Shown: positions 14,251 to 23,353, counted from the stretch's first letter. The stretch: 64,000 bases of DNA from Methylovirgula sp. 4M-Z18 (GCF_037890675.1 NZ_CP149574.1:2394874-2458873); one strand, 5' to 3'. A program made the numbers and translations. The notes: generated by a model not told the origin, from the sequence alone.

Positions 14251-17200
14251 TTACCAGGTCCACTTGAGGCCGGCGCGACCACCGATCGCATAGCTGCGGC
14301 CGTTGTCGATCGAATGATCGTAGAAGGCCGAACCGAAGAACGCGACGGTCTTGGTCAGTTGTGTCGACGCTCCCGCCTCCACCTCGCCCCAAGTGCCGCC
14401 AAGCGTGCCATTGAGCAAGACTGGATTTAAGCCATTAAGGCTACTGAATGTCGCCTGCGGCTTGTTGATCATGAAATCGTGCCACACGTTCACACGCATC
14501 CAGATCGTCGCCAGTCGCCCGTCGGCGAAGGCCAGCGGATGAGTGAGGCGCGCACCGATCCGGCCACGTACGTCATCGGTACGACCAAAGGACGTGTGGC
14601 CGTAGGCGTCGGTGCCACTACCCAAATCCACATGCTGATAGATTGCCTGGACCTGCGGCTCGATCGTCCAGTCGTTCGAGCCAACCTTGATCGGATAGCC
14701 TGTTTCGATCGAAGCGATGCCGCTCCAACCGTCCGTCGTCATGCCGCTATTGGAGCCACTCGCATGAATGCGATCGAAATAGGTTCCTTGCAGTATATTA
14801 TCGACATACCAGCCAGCTTGGCCGTAATGAGTCGAATAAGCTCCAAGTGACTCGCCCGACAGATCGATTTTGCCGGCGTCGCCGCTGTCATAAATATTTT
14901 TCACATCGGCATGGGCGAGGCCATAACCTAGATAGACACCGGCACGATCGCGCGAGCCGTCGCTATTGTCTTTGTGCAGGACATCGAAGCCGACTTGAAT
15001 GCCACCCATGCCGTAGTCGTACTGCGGTCCCTTGCCGTTAAGGAAGGCATTGTTGGTACTCAAACCATAATTGCCGCTCGGTTTCTGGGTGCCGTATTCG
15101 CCAAAAATGCGACCCCACATGCCATGGGTCTGATAATCGGCGATCTCCTTATTACGAGCGTCCGTGTAATGCGCGACCTTATCGCCGGGAACAACGCAGC
15201 GGTAACGGACTCTTTTTTTCGGGTCCTCGCACCAAGTCGTCTGTACCGGCGCGGCAGGAACGGCCGCCACTGCCCGATAATCGACAAGGGTGCGAACGTC
15301 CAGATTGTTGACCATCGCAAAACCGAGCTGGTTCGCAACTTCTGGGTCCGCCAGATAAACTGGCACTTCAGATCGATACATGGGAACGGTCGGTTCCGGT
15401 GTGGACGAAGCGGTTGGTGATGTCCCTGGCGGCGTCACAGGCATCTGATCGCGCAAATACCAGCTTTGGTTATTCGCATCCGCGCCCACGCCACCAAAGA
15501 ACAGTTTATATTGATAGGCGCCCGAAAGCGCGGGACGGGCGAGGGCGAAAGCGGTCGCTGTCGTGGTTGCGCCGTTTAGCGCCTGCACGACTTGAATGCC
15601 ATTGGCGAACGTGAGGGCCCCGGGCCCATTGACGTTCCTCACATCGAGATAGGTCGTGCCGCTTGCAGCGCCGCCTTTCAAAACGAGTTTGTCCGAGGGC
15701 GATCCGTCGGTGCCAAGATAGGTGTTGAGCCGTAGTGTGCCGCCCTGACCGACATAATTGCCGGCAACGGTCAATGTCGTGCCAACGGAATTACCCCGTA
15801 GGTTGGTTGCCACCAGGCCGGCGTTGGTGAGCCCCGCCGCGGTTTGGTTGATGCCGTTGGCATCCAGCGTGCCGCCACTGTCGACAGTAAAGTTGGAGCC
15901 AGGACTGAAAGCGCCAGACGTGCCGGCTTGCAATGTGCCTGCAGAGACCGTTGTCGCACCCGTATAGGTGTTCGCGCCAGCCAAGACCATTGTGCCGGTC
16001 CCAATCTGATTGACAGCACCGGTGCCCGAGATGGTGCCAGGGAAGGTCAGCGTATCGGAACGATCGAAGGTAAGAGCACTATTGTTTGTCACGCCGCCGA
16101 CAATGCTGCCACTCGTGCCGCCATTGCCCAACTGCAGCGTGCCCGCTGCAATGGTCGTGCCGCCGGTGTAGGTGTTGGCTCCTGTCAAGACCGTTGTGCC
16201 GGCCCCAATTTGATTGACTGCGCCGGCGCCGGAGATGGTGCCAGGGAAGGTCACGGTGTCGGAACGATTGAAAGTAAGAATGCCATTGTTCGTCACGTTG
16301 CCGACAATGCTGCCACTCGTGCCGCCATTGCCCAACTGCAGCGTGCCCGCCGCTATGGTCGTTCCGCCAGCATAGGTGTTCGCGCCGGTGAGGGTCAACT
16401 TACCCGTGCCGGTGCCGCTGCTGTCGGCGACCGTCAGCCCACCAGCGCCGGCCATGCCTTGCGCGACCGTCGTCTGGACGCCGTTGGTGTCGATCGTGCC
16501 GCCGCCGGCAAAGCCATTGTTGGCGGCGTTCAATGTGATGGCACGGGAAGAGGAAAGGTTGAAGCTACTCAAGAATTGCAGCGTGCCGCCATTGAACGTA
16601 ATTGGCCCGGTCGCCGCGCCGAGTGCCGCATCGCTGCCAACGGCGACGGCACCCTGGTTGATGTAGGTTCCACCAGAATAGGTGTTTCCGCCGGCCGCAC
16701 TGGGCGCTAGCACGAGCGTGCCGGAATCGAGTTTCATGACGGAGCCCGCGCCACTGATGAGGCCGCTATAGGTGCCGTTCGTGGTCTGCGTGAACTGGAC
16801 CTGCCCGTTATCAGTGATGACGGGAGGAAGGTTTTGCGACGAGGCCTGCAGAATACCTCCCTGGTCCACCAACATCGTGCCCGTGAAGCTCGTGTTGTTG
16901 CCAGCAGCACCCGAAAGCACGAGCGTGCCAGCTTGCACCTCGGCCGTGAGGGGACTGCTGCCGCTGATACTATTGAGCGGGTTCGTTATCGTCCAAATGC
17001 CGGAGTCCTGCTTCGTCAAAGTCTGAAAATTGGTGATCGTGGGCAGCGTATCGGTTCCTGTGCCACTCAGTATCAGGGCGTTGCTTCCACCGCCGCCATT
17101 GATACTGCCGCTGACTGTGGAGCCGGTAACGAGGTTGAGCGTGTCATTGCCGCCCGCAAAAAGCAGGCTGCCTTTTACAGCGCCCATATTCGTAAAGTTC

Positions 17201-17889
17201 ACGGCACCATTGCCGGAGGCGCCCATCACGTTCGCCGTGAGGCTGGGTCCTTGGATCACGCCGCCGACTTCGTTGATGACGGTATTGGTGCCGCTCGTGT
17301 TCTGAAACCAGATCGCCGCTGCGCTATCGGCACGAATCGTTCCGTAGTTGTCGATGACGTTGCCACTGCCTTCTGGATTCACAGCCTCGGCTGAACCCTG
17401 CGTACCAGCCGCGTACAGCAGGCCGCCGGCTTGTATCGTCAACCTGCTGTTATTGCGAAAGTCGATGGTGTTGGCGCCAGTGCTGTAAAGGCCATTATTG
17501 CTGACCGCCGTGTTTTTGACCAATCCGCCGCTCGCGATCGTGATCGTGGCATTGTCGCTCACGCTGATCGCACTTGAATCGCCGACTACAAGCTGAGCGT
17601 TCGGCCCAATATTCACCGTGGCGCCGGACGCGTTGCTCGGTCCTGTGCCGATGATCGTCGTGTAGGGGTTAGGGGACGTGGTATCGCACGTCGTTGTGTT
17701 ACTGCTGGTGACACAATTGGCATGCGCCGGAGACGCGGCGAGGAAAGTAGCCGCGCCGAATCCCGCTGCAGCAAGCAGAGCGAATGAAGCAGTGGAGCCG
17801 AGTAATCGGCCTGTCAAAAGACGGAGTTTCTTTGCGTCGGATTTTACATGGCAAAGATTTGCAATTCTAAATGGCTTACTTGAAATCAT
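14251..17889 (-). CDS. Autotransporter (type Va) with PATR repeat passenger and beta-barrel
   Basis: A 1212-residue surface protein. A long extended signal peptide runs to AHA at about residue 57. The passenger, residues about 60-880, is Gly/Thr/Asn-rich and built of autotransporter-associated beta-helix repeats such as GANTYTGGTTIAAGTLQLG. A Pro/Thr-rich linker precedes the C-terminal beta-barrel (from about 940, HGMWGRIFGEYGTQ), which ends in the classic aromatic terminus AGLKWTW. Two near-identical 68-residue repeats are encoded at about 15980-16388. Low Cys, high Gly/Ser/Thr and no protease catalytic motif point to an adhesin-like role rather than an enzyme. The gene stands alone between pseudogenes, in a region of mobile-element debris. 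Confidence 0.92.
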   Translation of the reverse strand: MISSKPFRIANLCHVKSDAKKLRLLTGRLLGSTASFALLAAAGFGAATFLAASPAHANCVTSSNTTTCDTTSPNPYTTIIGTGPSNASGATVNIGPNAQLVVGDSSAISVSDNATITIASGGLVKNTAVSNNGLYSTGANTIDFRNNSRLTIQAGGLLYAAGTQGSAEAVNPEGSGNVIDNYGTIRADSAAAIWFQNTSGTNTVINEVGGVIQGPSLTANVMGASGNGAVNFTNMGAVKGSLLFAGGNDTLNLVTGSTVSGSINGGGGSNALILSGTGTDTLPTITNFQTLTKQDSGIWTITNPLNSISGSSPLTAEVQAGTLVLSGAAGNNTSFTGTMLVDQGGILQASSQNLPPVITDNGQVQFTQTTNGTYSGLISGAGSVMKLDSGTLVLAPSAAGGNTYSGGTYINQGAVAVGSDAALGAATGPITFNGGTLQFLSSFNLSSSRAITLNAANNGFAGGGTIDTNGVQTTVAQGMAGAGGLTVADSSGTGTGKLTLTGANTYAGGTTIAAGTLQLGNGGTSGSIVGNVTNNGILTFNRSDTVTFPGTISGAGAVNQIGAGTTVLTGANTYTGGTTIAAGTLQLGNGGTSGSIVGGVTNNSALTFDRSDTLTFPGTISGTGAVNQIGTGTMVLAGANTYTGATTVSAGTLQAGTSGAFSPGSNFTVDSGGTLDANGINQTAAGLTNAGLVATNLRGNSVGTTLTVAGNYVGQGGTLRLNTYLGTDGSPSDKLVLKGGAASGTTYLDVRNVNGPGALTFANGIQVVQALNGATTTATAFALARPALSGAYQYKLFFGGVGADANNQSWYLRDQMPVTPPGTSPTASSTPEPTVPMYRSEVPVYLADPEVANQLGFAMVNNLDVRTLVDYRAVAAVPAAPVQTTWCEDPKKRVRYRCVVPGDKVAHYTDARNKEIADYQTHGMWGRIFGEYGTQKPSGNYGLSTNNAFLNGKGPQYDYGMGGIQVGFDVLHKDNSDGSRDRAGVYLGYGLAHADVKNIYDSGDAGKIDLSGESLGAYSTHYGQAGWYVDNILQGTYFDRIHASGSNSGMTTDGWSGIASIETGYPIKVGSNDWTIEPQVQAIYQHVDLGSGTDAYGHTSFGRTDDVRGRIGARLTHPLAFADGRLATIWMRVNVWHDFMINKPQATFSSLNGLNPVLLNGTLGGTWGEVEAGASTQLTKTVAFFGSAFYDHSIDNGRSYAIGGRAGLKWTW
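15980..16388 (-). repeat. Two tandem 204-bp repeats inside the autotransporter gene
   Basis: Two copies of a 204-base unit (68 codons) follow each other, with a third, diverged partial copy beginning at about 15978 and continuing downstream on the minus strand. Each unit encodes GANTY, a GGTTIAAGTLQLG strand, TSGSIVG, then TFPGTISG and GAVNQIG. The unit boundaries fall on the GANTY codons near 16388, 16184 and 15980. The two full copies differ at only a few codons, which indicates recent duplication or continuing gene conversion. Confidence 0.8.
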
Positions 17890-18067
17890 TATTCTTCCCC
17901 CAAAGTTCGAATGAACTACAAAAAATGCGGTCTAATCGCCGGAAACGTCTTAATTGATCCGTTGTATGCGAAGAGTGTCCGTCGTCGCCGACATCAATTC
18001 CTTCGCGTTATACTAATATAATATGACGCGCAAGTGTGGGCTGTGTGTATGTCGAGCAGTTTTTGCG

Positions 18068-18374
18068 TCATACCGTTACTCGGTAGAATCGGATCGCGTT
18101 TAGACCGTAAACGGCAGCCCGTTGATCGGCCGAAAGAGCCGGATCGAGAACCCCGCGGAGGGCATTGAGCGCTTCAGCATAGCTGCCTGCCTGAAGGCAC
18201 ACCGGCCGGTCGCTGCGAAACATCAGGCGGTCGGCGCCGAACACAAGCAGCGCCGGATCCTGCTGCAGGCAATCCCGGCAGAGCGGCTCCCCCCGTGGCG
18301 GGCGACATCCAATGATAGTCGCCGCGGGCAACCCGCCGGAAGTGATGGTGCGCGTCGACAAGAGGGGCGGCCAT
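18068..18374 (-). pseudogene. Remnant of an amidohydrolase-2 family (lactonase-type) gene
   Basis: On the minus strand from ATG 18374 the frame begins MAAPLVDAHHHFRRVARGDYHWM, the metal-binding opening of an amidohydrolase-2 family TIM-barrel hydrolase such as L-fuconolactonase. After roughly 20 codons the matching sequence moves to another frame and jumps to the family's C-terminus: FGADRLMFRSDRPVC, then AEALNALRGVL and LNAIRFYRV, ending at 18068. About two thirds of the gene is deleted and the join is out of frame, so it cannot make a working enzyme. It lies next to a truncated FAH-type gene of the same direction, consistent with one decayed sugar-acid pathway. Confidence 0.72.
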
Positions 18375-18391
18375 GGTTTTCGCCCGCCGAC

Positions 18392-18743
18392 TCAGCGGTC
18401 ATCGTAGACGTGCTGTTTCCGCGAACCGAGCCCAGCAATGCCGAGTTCAACGATATCGTCGGGCTTGAGCCAGCGCTGCGGCTTCATACCCATGCCCGCG
18501 CCGGGCGGTATGCGGGTAGAAATGATGTCACCGGGATGAAGCGACATGAACTGCGAGAGATAGGAGACGAGGTGGGCCACGCCGTAGACCATGGTCTTGG
18601 TCGAGCCATTCTGCATGGTCTCGCCGTTGACCGTCAGCCACATGGAAAGGTTCTGCGGATCGGCGATCTCGTCCCTGGTGACCAGCAAGGGACCGGTCGG
18701 TCCAAACGTGTCACAGCTCTTGCCCTTGATCCACTGGCCCTGG
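18392..18743 (-). pseudogene. 5'-truncated fumarylacetoacetate hydrolase family gene
   Basis: The minus-strand frame matches the C-terminal third of the FAH-type hydrolases that act on 2,4-diketo-3-deoxy sugar acids and related compounds: QWIKGKSCDTFGPTGP, LLVTRDEIADPQNLSMWL, GVAHLVSYLSQFMSLHPGD, then IPPGAGMGMKP and IVELGIAGLGSRKQ. Upstream of the Gln at about 18743 the frame meets a stop and the similarity ends, so the metal-binding N-terminal part is lost. One residue change in the conserved ISTGTPPG loop (ISTRIPPG here) also suggests relaxed selection. Confidence 0.75.
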
Positions 18744-18933
18744 CTTCATTGCTGAGCCTTCCCTTGAAGAATGATTTGGGCCCGTCTCCTACCATTCCCT
18801 CTTGCGCGACAACGCCTCTCGCTTTCGATCGGGTAGTCGCAGAGGGATTGCTTTTGGATATTACATTAGTATAATGCCGGCCTTAAATTGGTGTTGAAAC
18901 TGAGCCGATTGATTTGTACGCGCCTAGAGCCCA

Positions 18934-19752
18934 GTGTTGTGCGATTTCGACGCGGAACACGTGGCAGCAAGCGATGGGACAAAGGCCATGGCTTCGAGAA
19001 CATCGGACACACCAGGCAAGCCACACGCAGCGCAGGAGGCCAACGACAGGTTGACCGAATTCCTGCAAGGCGTGTCGCTCAACAGGGCTATCCCATTGCG
19101 GGACCAGGTCTATGCGCTCGTCCGCAAGGCGATCGTTACCGGTAAACTCGCGCCAGGTTCACCCGTCAACGAAATCGAGATTGCATTGAAGCTCGGCATT
19201 TCCCGCACTCCGGTTCGCGAAGCCGTCAAGAAGGTCAGCGATGAAGGTCTGATCGAAGTTTTCGCGCAGAACGGTACCTTTGTCGCCGATATCAGCCGCA
19301 AGCAAGTCGAGGAAGCCTACATTATCCGCATCGCCCTTGAGCTTGAGAGCATTAAGCGGGCGGCCCTCGTCATCGAGGCGCATCATATCCAAGATCTGGA
19401 AGACATCATCAATGCGCACGAGACCGCAGTGAAACGCTCGCGTTTCGATGAAGCGATCACGCGAGACGATGACTTTCACCGCTACATTGCCGAGGTGAAC
19501 GGCTTCACCATGTTGTGGAAGGCTGTCGACGTCTCAAAAGCGCAGATGGACCGGTACAGGCTGTTGGCCCTGCCCTCTCCTGGCGCCGGTGAGGAAACGA
19601 TCGTCCAGCATCGCGCAATCCTCGACGCGCTCGCAAAACGCGATCAGGCAGGCGCTATGAAAGCGCTAGAGACGCATCTCGAGACGTCCTTGCGCTGCAC
19701 GATCTCCTTGCTCGAAGCTGGGCCTGCAGACAGCTCGCCGCTGATCGCCTGA
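18934..19752 (+). CDS. GntR-family (FadR/FCD type) transcriptional regulator
   Basis: An intact GntR regulator of up to 272 residues. The winged helix shows IPLRDQVYALVRKAIVTGKL, NEIEIALKLGISRTPVREAV and DEGLIEVF. The FCD domain includes YIIRIALELESIKRAAL, RDDDFHRYIAEVNGF and QHRAILDALAKRD. The start is unclear: the ATG at 18934 gives the longest form, and the ATG at 18988 is the alternative with a weak purine-rich site upstream. It is divergent to the decayed amidohydrolase and FAH-type genes and was probably their regulator, now an orphan. Confidence 0.88.
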   Translation: MLCDFDAEHVAASDGTKAMASRTSDTPGKPHAAQEANDRLTEFLQGVSLNRAIPLRDQVYALVRKAIVTGKLAPGSPVNEIEIALKLGISRTPVREAVKKVSDEGLIEVFAQNGTFVADISRKQVEEAYIIRIALELESIKRAALVIEAHHIQDLEDIINAHETAVKRSRFDEAITRDDDFHRYIAEVNGFTMLWKAVDVSKAQMDRYRLLALPSPGAGEETIVQHRAILDALAKRDQAGAMKALETHLETSLRCTISLLEAGPADSSPLIA

Positions 19753-19850
19753 CATCCCGCTTCCGGCTGTCGTGAGGTGCCGATGGCCAGCGCATATCGC
19801 TAGACCTTTAAGCCTTATACTAGGCTGCGGACCTATTAAATTAGGATGAG

Positions 19851-20255
19851 ATGCGATTCACAGCGTCCGGATTGGGAGACTGTGATGGTGATTTGTTTCT
19901 GCTGAGTGAGCGCCAGATGGCGCGCATATCGCCGTGTTTTCCGTTGGCGCATGGCGTGCCGCGGGTTGGCGATCTTTGCGTTGTGAGCGGGATCGTCTAT
20001 GTCATCCGCAACGGCTTGCAGTGGAAGGACGCACCGAAGGGCTACGGTCCGCACAAGACGCTCTACAACCGTTTCATCCGTTGGCGCCGACGTGGCGTGT
20101 TCGATCGGATTTTCGCCAGCCTTGCGGCGGAAGGGCCGAAGCCAGAGCGCATCATGATCGGTTCCACCCATCTGAAGGCGCACCGAACGGCCGCGAGCCT
20201 GCTAAAAAAGGGGTTCTTTCCCACTCGATTGTTCATAGACATGCTAACACATTGA
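19851..20255 (+). mobile_element. Truncated IS5-family transposase (first reading frame)
   Basis: The frame encodes the N-terminal DUF4096-type part of a two-frame IS5 transposase: LFLLSERQMARISPCFPL, YVIRNGLQWKDAPKGYGPH, KTLYNRFIRW and RIMIGSTHLKAHRTAASLLKK. Similarity breaks off around 20210, just where the programmed shift into the second catalytic frame would be, and a short unrelated tail follows to the stop at 20255. The catalytic DDE core is absent, so the element cannot move on its own. The Asp of the usual MIDATHLKAH motif is Gly here (MIGSTHLKAH), which would by itself damage the active site. Confidence 0.78.
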
Positions 20256-20526
20256 ATTTACTAAGGAAAATATTTTTGAGCCCAAATACTACCGACCTGC
20301 GGGCCGTCAAATAGCTACGCTCTTGATTTCGTTGAAGAGTTTCCATTAGCCCCTGCAGCCCATCTATCGACTACTATCGGCCGTCGAGGTGCACGTGCAT
20401 ATCTGACAGAGGGAGCGCGAATGCTTCCAAAAGTACCGTCAGCGCCCCTTCATGAGCATCTCCAAACCCTCGCGAACAGGCGAATTCGAGGTTCATCAAA
20501 CATCCTCCAACCACAGGAGGATAGAC
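20256..20526. other. Gap after the IS5 fragment, possible small overlapping ORF
   Basis: This 271-base stretch holds no recognised gene. A 38-residue frame from ATG 20423 (after GAGGGAG) to TAA 20539 overlaps the AlpA-type gene start and could be a leader peptide or a gene remnant; I do not recognise it. The first 60 bases are AT-rich and mark the break point of the IS5 copy. Confidence 0.3.
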
Positions 20527-20898
20527 ATGACCAATAAGCCCAGCCGCGTACGCGTCCTGATGATGCCCTATCATGATGACGGAGACAAAGATCCCGTTGG
20601 ATATTCGGGTCCCGCAACCGTCCTAACAGGCCTGCCGCGAACGATAAGGCGGCACGAGTTGCAGCTCATCGTGCCGCTCGCCGAAAGCACCATTTACGAG
20701 ATGGAGAAGCGCGGCGAATTCCCTCACCGCTTCAATCTCACGCTGCGATGTGTCGTGCGGGACCTTGAAGAGGTCGGAGCATGGCTGGAGCAGCGCCGCC
20801 AGGCTTATATTGAGGGTCGCGCGAAGATCGCGCCGGGGCCCGACGTCCATCGGCGCAAGAGCCGTCCGGTTAAACGGACCGACGGCGGATCGATCTAA
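20527..20898 (+). CDS. AlpA-type phage/ICE transcriptional regulator
   Basis: A 123-residue protein with a central MerR-like small helix-turn-helix of the AlpA group: LTGLPRTIRRHELQLIVPL, ESTIYEMEKRGEFPHRF and VGAWLEQRRQ. AlpA-type proteins switch on excision or replication genes of integrated elements. The start at 20527 is set by a strong ACAGGAGG site 7 bases upstream; a longer frame from 20452 has no ribosome site. The C-terminal tail is basic (HRRKSRPVKR). The neighbours are an IS5 fragment and a broken short gene, so it is a leftover of a degraded integrative element. A hairpin follows the stop. Confidence 0.78.
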   Translation: MTNKPSRVRVLMMPYHDDGDKDPVGYSGPATVLTGLPRTIRRHELQLIVPLAESTIYEMEKRGEFPHRFNLTLRCVVRDLEEVGAWLEQRRQAYIEGRAKIAPGPDVHRRKSRPVKRTDGGSI

Positions 20899-21393
20899 AA
20901 CGGAGGACCATCGCGTCAGCACGGGCGCGATGGCCCACTCATCACGACGACAAGCCACTTAGCTCGAACCGCCTCCGTTCCTTCAAAGCCAAGTGATCGC
21001 CCATTTCACCTGAAGGAAGGATCGAGAGGCAACCCGACGTTCCTCGCTGCGTTGGGTATTGCCACTAACAGGAGGATTCTCATGTCGCACCGATCGGAAG
21101 CTCGCGGAGTTCACAAAGGCGCTGACGACTCATGATGTCGAATGTGAAATCGTTCGTGAGCTTCCCTATGACATCAAGCCGGGAGCGCTCCTGACACGGA
21201 TCAGGGAACGACTGCCATGGGCCCGGAAGCGGACTTGCGGCTTCGAGGCCTGGAATGTGCGAAGCGGACATTCAGGAGCCCCCAAGCATCGACAGCGCGC
21301 AAAACAGTCGCGGTTGACCCGTCGAGATCCTCAGCATTTTGATGGAAGTGCCCTGCCACGTCGGCGCTTCCAACCAAGTCCGTCCAATTGGGG
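20899..21393. other. Island remnant: hairpin, strong SD and a frameshifted short gene
   Basis: After the AlpA-type gene there is an 8-bp hairpin (CCATCGCG 20908-20915 / CGCGATGG 20926-20933, 10-base loop) without a T-run, possibly a terminator or regulatory stem. At 21070-21081 a strong AACAGGAGGATTCTC precedes ATG 21082, which opens only 17 codons. One frame away lies DRKLAEFTKALTTHDVECEI and ELPYDIKPGALLTRIRERL, which look like genuine protein sequence. I read this as a gene that lost its frame right after the start. From about 21240 to 21393 nothing is recognisable. Confidence 0.4.
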
Positions 21394-22389
21394 TCAGCCA
21401 ATCTCGATCACGAGCTTGCCTCTTGCGCTGCGGTCCTTGATTGCCTGGTGCGCAAGAAGGGCCTGGTCAAGGCTGAAGCGGCGGGGATCCAGCTGAGGGA
21501 TCACTTGTCCGGCTTCTACCAGCCTCGTCGCCTCGCGCAGTATCTCGCCATGGTGCGCGCGTCCCTCGCCGGACAGTATCGGCAGAAGCGTAAAGACGCC
21601 GGAATAAGTGGCGGCGCGGAAGGATAGCGGCGCCAGCGCATGCGTGCCCCAGCCGAGGCAGCTCACGACATGCCCGAAGCGGCGAACCGCCTTGAAGGAC
21701 GTGTCGAGCGTGGCCCCACCGACCGTGTCGTAGACGACGTCGAAGCCGGCTCCCCCGGTATGCTCCGCGACATAGTCCTCAACAGTCCGCGTCTTGTAGT
21801 CGATCGGTGTAGCACCCAGCCCCGAGATGAATTCCGCCTTCGCGGACGAATCCACCGCGAAGACCTCGGCGCCCAGGGCAACAGCGATCTGGATCGCAAT
21901 ATGTCCGACACCTCCGGCGCCCTGAATCAGCACCTTCTGGCCTGCATGCACGGATGCCCGATCGACCAGCCCCTCCCATGCGGTGATGAAGATCAGCGGC
22001 AGGGCTGCGGCTTCCCGCATGCTGATATTGGCGGGCTTCAACGCGAGTAGGTCAGCATCGACGGCCGCATATTCGGCCAGCGAGCCCTGTAACCCCCCAA
22101 CGCCGCCGGTCATGCCGTAGACCTCGTCGCCAGGGCGAAAGGTCGTTACGCCCGGGCCGACCGTCTCGACACGACCGGCGAGATCAATGCCGAGGATTGC
22201 CGGCAGCGGGTGGCGGGCATGAGTAGCCTCACCGGCGTGGATCTTGGCATCGAGCGGATTGACGCCGCTCGCCTTTATCCGCACGAGCACCTGGCCGGCA
22301 TCCGGCTCGGGACGGGCAACGGGCCCGATTTCGAACGGGGCGTCGTAGGTCTTGAGAACGGCTGCGATCATTGTTGTTGAGGTCGACAT
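21394..22389 (-). CDS. Zinc-independent MDR alcohol dehydrogenase / quinone oxidoreductase
   Basis: A 331-residue medium-chain dehydrogenase. The GroES-like half contains KASGVNPLDAKI and LGIDLAGRVETVG; the Rossmann half has VLIQGAGGVGHIAIQIA and VYDTVGG. The Cys residues that bind structural zinc in classical alcohol dehydrogenases are absent, which places it with the NADPH:quinone reductase / enoyl reductase-like group that reduces alkenals or quinones. The start at 22389 is preferred over 22413 because a GAAAGGA site lies 8 bases upstream of it. It is divergent to the LysR gene at 22490, with 100 bases between, so LysR control is likely. Confidence 0.88.
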   Translation of the reverse strand: MSTSTTMIAAVLKTYDAPFEIGPVARPEPDAGQVLVRIKASGVNPLDAKIHAGEATHARHPLPAILGIDLAGRVETVGPGVTTFRPGDEVYGMTGGVGGLQGSLAEYAAVDADLLALKPANISMREAAALPLIFITAWEGLVDRASVHAGQKVLIQGAGGVGHIAIQIAVALGAEVFAVDSSAKAEFISGLGATPIDYKTRTVEDYVAEHTGGAGFDVVYDTVGGATLDTSFKAVRRFGHVVSCLGWGTHALAPLSFRAATYSGVFTLLPILSGEGRAHHGEILREATRLVEAGQVIPQLDPRRFSLDQALLAHQAIKDRSARGKLVIEIG

Positions 22390-22463
22390 GGCAAAAGTCC
22401 TTTCTCGCGTCATTTCATCAACACGATATTTGGTGCATGCCGTCTTGTATTGAAATCAAAGAT

Positions 22464-22484
22464 ATTGAACGATTATCATTCAAT
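22464..22484. promoter_or_regulatory. Inverted repeat, candidate LysR-type binding site
   Basis: ATTGAA (22464-22469) and TTCAAT (22479-22484) form an inverted repeat separated by nine bases, in the 100-base gap between a dehydrogenase gene and a divergent LysR gene. The size fits the T-N11-A type of half-site arrangement used by LysR proteins. It ends five bases before the LysR start, compatible with autorepression. Confidence 0.4.
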
Positions 22485-22489
22485 TATGG

Positions 22490-23353
22490 ATGGACAAAGC
22501 CATGGAATGGAGCGATCTCCGCATCTTCCTCGCAATCGCCCGAGAGGGGACGCTGGGTGCAGCGGCGCGGAAAATCGGCCAGACCCAGCCGACTATGGGC
22601 AGGCGACTGCGTGCGCTCGAACATGCCGTGGGGCACACATTGTTTCAGCGCACCGCCGACGGGTTTGTTCTCACGAATGAGGGTCAGGCCATAATGGGCC
22701 ACGCGGAACGCATGGAGGAGGAAGCGCTGGCGGTACAGCGGCAGCTGGCCGGTACGGATTCGGAATTGGAAGGGATGCTCCGACTATCCTGCTCGGATTG
22801 GTTCGGCGTGACGGTGCTGGCACCGGTCCTCGCCGAGTTCGCTAGTCGCCATCCGCGCGTCGTTGTCGAACTGCTCACCGACCAACGTTTTTACAGTCTG
22901 CCGCGAAGGGAAGCGGACCTCGTCTTCCGGATCCGGCCATTCGACGAGGCCGAGGTGATCTCTCGACGGCTGTTGCGCATGGAATACGGCGTCTATATCC
23001 GCGCCGGCCAGCCGCACCCTGTGCCGGGCAACGGTGCGGGCTGTGCTATGGTACTGATGGATACGGCGTTCGGCGGCATGCCCGACGTGGCTTGGATAGA
23101 GCGAATGTTGCCGAAGGCACATGTAGTCCTGCGGAGCAACAATCGCGAAGTCCAGGCTCGGCTCTGCGCCTTAGGCGCTGGGATTGCCGTGCTGCCACGC
23201 CCGCTTGGGGATCCGACGGCCGGTATCGAACGTGTCGATCTTGGAGAACCGCCGCCGACACGCGATACGTGGATCGGCTATCATCGGGACATGCGGCGCA
23301 TGCGGCGTCTCAGAGCGCTGGTCGATCTAGTGATCGAGCGGCTGGCGAATTGA
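22490..23353 (+). CDS. LysR-family transcriptional regulator
   Basis: A 287-residue LysR regulator. The helix-turn-helix lies at residues about 6-65 (WSDLRIFLAIAREGTLGAAA, then TQPTMGRRLRALEHAVG). The effector domain starts near LRLSCSDWFGVTVLAPVL and contains EADLVFRIRPFDEAEVISRRL. It is divergently arranged with the MDR dehydrogenase gene at 21394-22389 and probably regulates it. ATG 22490 is used; a second in-frame ATG at 22502 (MEWSDL) is an equally possible start, as neither has a strong ribosome site. Confidence 0.9.
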   Translation: MDKAMEWSDLRIFLAIAREGTLGAAARKIGQTQPTMGRRLRALEHAVGHTLFQRTADGFVLTNEGQAIMGHAERMEEEALAVQRQLAGTDSELEGMLRLSCSDWFGVTVLAPVLAEFASRHPRVVVELLTDQRFYSLPRREADLVFRIRPFDEAEVISRRLLRMEYGVYIRAGQPHPVPGNGAGCAMVLMDTAFGGMPDVAWIERMLPKAHVVLRSNNREVQARLCALGAGIAVLPRPLGDPTAGIERVDLGEPPPTRDTWIGYHRDMRRMRRLRALVDLVIERLAN

